The position numbers and the translations under genes are program-made. This document shows positions 63,800 to 64,000 of a DNA stretch of 64,000 bases, in pieces. Origin of the DNA: Fodinibius saliphilus (GTDB lineage Bacteria; Bacteroidota; Rhodothermia; Balneolales; Balneolaceae). The stretch's first letter is position 1, and every line of letters starts with the position of its first letter. The notes under the pieces are model-generated. The model did not search any database. It worked only from the letters and a program-made list of their open reading frames with translations, and was not told the origin of the DNA. The DNA is taken from contig NZ_VAWF01000003.1 of the NCBI RefSeq assembly GCF_005869845.1, positions 463,913 to 527,912 on the forward strand, read 5' to 3'.

Positions 63800-63855
63800 C
63801 CAATTTAGAAACGGGGTCGAGCCCAACAGCAACAATTGCTCAACCCCGTTTTTTT
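63800..63855 (+). ncRNA. Candidate short non-coding RNA ending in a terminator
   Basis: Between the promoter-like sequence and a strong terminator only ~55 bases are available, with no start codon frame of note. The 3' part is AACGGGGTCGAGC ... GCTCAACCCCGTT closing over a 15-base loop. It could also be an orphan terminator of the queuosine-transporter gene. Confidence 0.4.
63810..63855 (+). terminator. Strong Rho-independent terminator
   Basis: AACGGGGT-C-GAGC paired with GCTC-A-ACCCCGTT (12 paired positions around one mismatch), 15-base loop, then a run of T to 63855. About 120 bases after the transporter stop. Confidence 0.85.
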
Positions 63856-63881
63856 GGCTCTAAAAAAGAGCTAAAATTAAA

Positions 63882-63913
63882 TTTGGAAGTGTCCGGCAGA
63901 GTGTTTATCTTTG
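63882..63913 (+). promoter_or_regulatory. Bacteroidota-type promoter
   Basis: TTTG (63882-63885), 20-base gap, TATCTTTG (63906-63913): an excellent match to the TTTG/TAnnTTTG promoter recognised by Bacteroidota primary sigma factors. It drives transcription rightwards out of the window. Confidence 0.7.
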
Positions 63914-63918
63914 CATCG

Positions 63919-64000
63919 CTTCGGAACTGGGAGGCACTGAGTGCTGAAACAGGGCCGAGCGCCGCCACGGAAGCAGTTAGGCGGGACAGACATTGTTCAT
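63919..64000 (+). ncRNA. Unidentified structured RNA or leader, cut by right edge
   Basis: The transcript expected from the promoter at 63882 begins GCATCGCTTCGGAACTGGGA and is unusually GC-rich. It can form a hairpin at GGCACTGAGTGC and a CCGCC...GGCGG stem enclosing GGAAGCAG. The GGAAGCAG loop recalls the small signal-recognition-particle RNA, but the stem does not match it well. No coding frame is apparent. Identity undecided: SRP-like RNA, riboswitch leader or other. Confidence 0.4.

Noticed and set aside
1..64000. CRISPR arrays, tRNA, rRNA, prophage or plasmid origin
   Set aside because: No regular spacer repeats, cloverleaf-type sequences, rRNA signatures or phage structural genes were seen on reading both strands.

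Overview
The window looks like chromosomal DNA of a Bacteroidota/Balneolota-type bacterium, possibly a Balneolaceae relative. This is an inference from several signs: moderately AT-rich DNA, AT-rich start regions with few strong Shine-Dalgarno sites, a promoter at the right end of the form TTTG-N20-TAnnTTTG, a short histone-H1-like protein, HisKA_2-type sensor kinases, and many secreted proteins with 'SAQ'-type signal peptides. No rRNA, tRNA, prophage or CRISPR array was found.

Layout. 1-5.3 kb: a tightly packed four-gene cassette (membrane protein cut by the left edge, subtilisin-like protease without a signal peptide, large exported protein, membrane-attached alpha/beta hydrolase). 5.5-17.6 kb: small exported and stress-type genes, including two YceI-family loci (one a double-frameshift pseudogene coupled to an intradiol-dioxygenase-like gene), a LytTR regulator, an RDD protein, a thioredoxin, a GC-rich CynX-type transporter, a quinone-oxidoreductase-like enzyme, and a gene-free stretch with two palindromic repeat elements. 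17.8-36 kb: nitroreductase-like, hydrolase and SDR genes; two tandem paralogous sensor kinases with an OB-fold-like sensor region; a UMF1 transporter; a histone-H1-like gene missed by size filters; a PH-domain pair; a desaturase; a CheY-like regulator; a ZIP transporter; and two exported repeat-propeller proteins.

36-47 kb: gcvP, then an IS200-like REP-associated transposase flanked on both sides by paired inverted REP units, OsmC, an LpxH-like phosphoesterase coupled to a glycosyltransferase, DinB, and an M16 protease pair (one active, one lacking the zinc motif and carrying an extra C-terminal domain). 47.4-53.3 kb: the most distinctive accessory locus. It is a peptide-export island with a C39-peptidase ABC transporter, an HlyD-type partner, at least three double-glycine-leader peptides (two Gly/Ala-rich, one acidic), extra small membrane peptides, a LuxR-type regulator, and a helix-turn-helix protein that itself ends in a double-glycine-leader-like segment. 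53.8-64 kb: housekeeping genes (tag, ppc, UDG-family, M24 peptidase, ilvE, 2-hydroxyacid dehydrogenase, N-formylglutamate amidohydrolase, queuosine-precursor transporter), followed by two candidate small RNA transcription units at the right edge.

The best candidates for something undescribed are the peptide-export island, especially the HTH protein with a leader-like tail; the protease/hydrolase cassette at the left edge; and the tandem OB-fold kinases, which may share the orphan receiver protein about 6 kb away.
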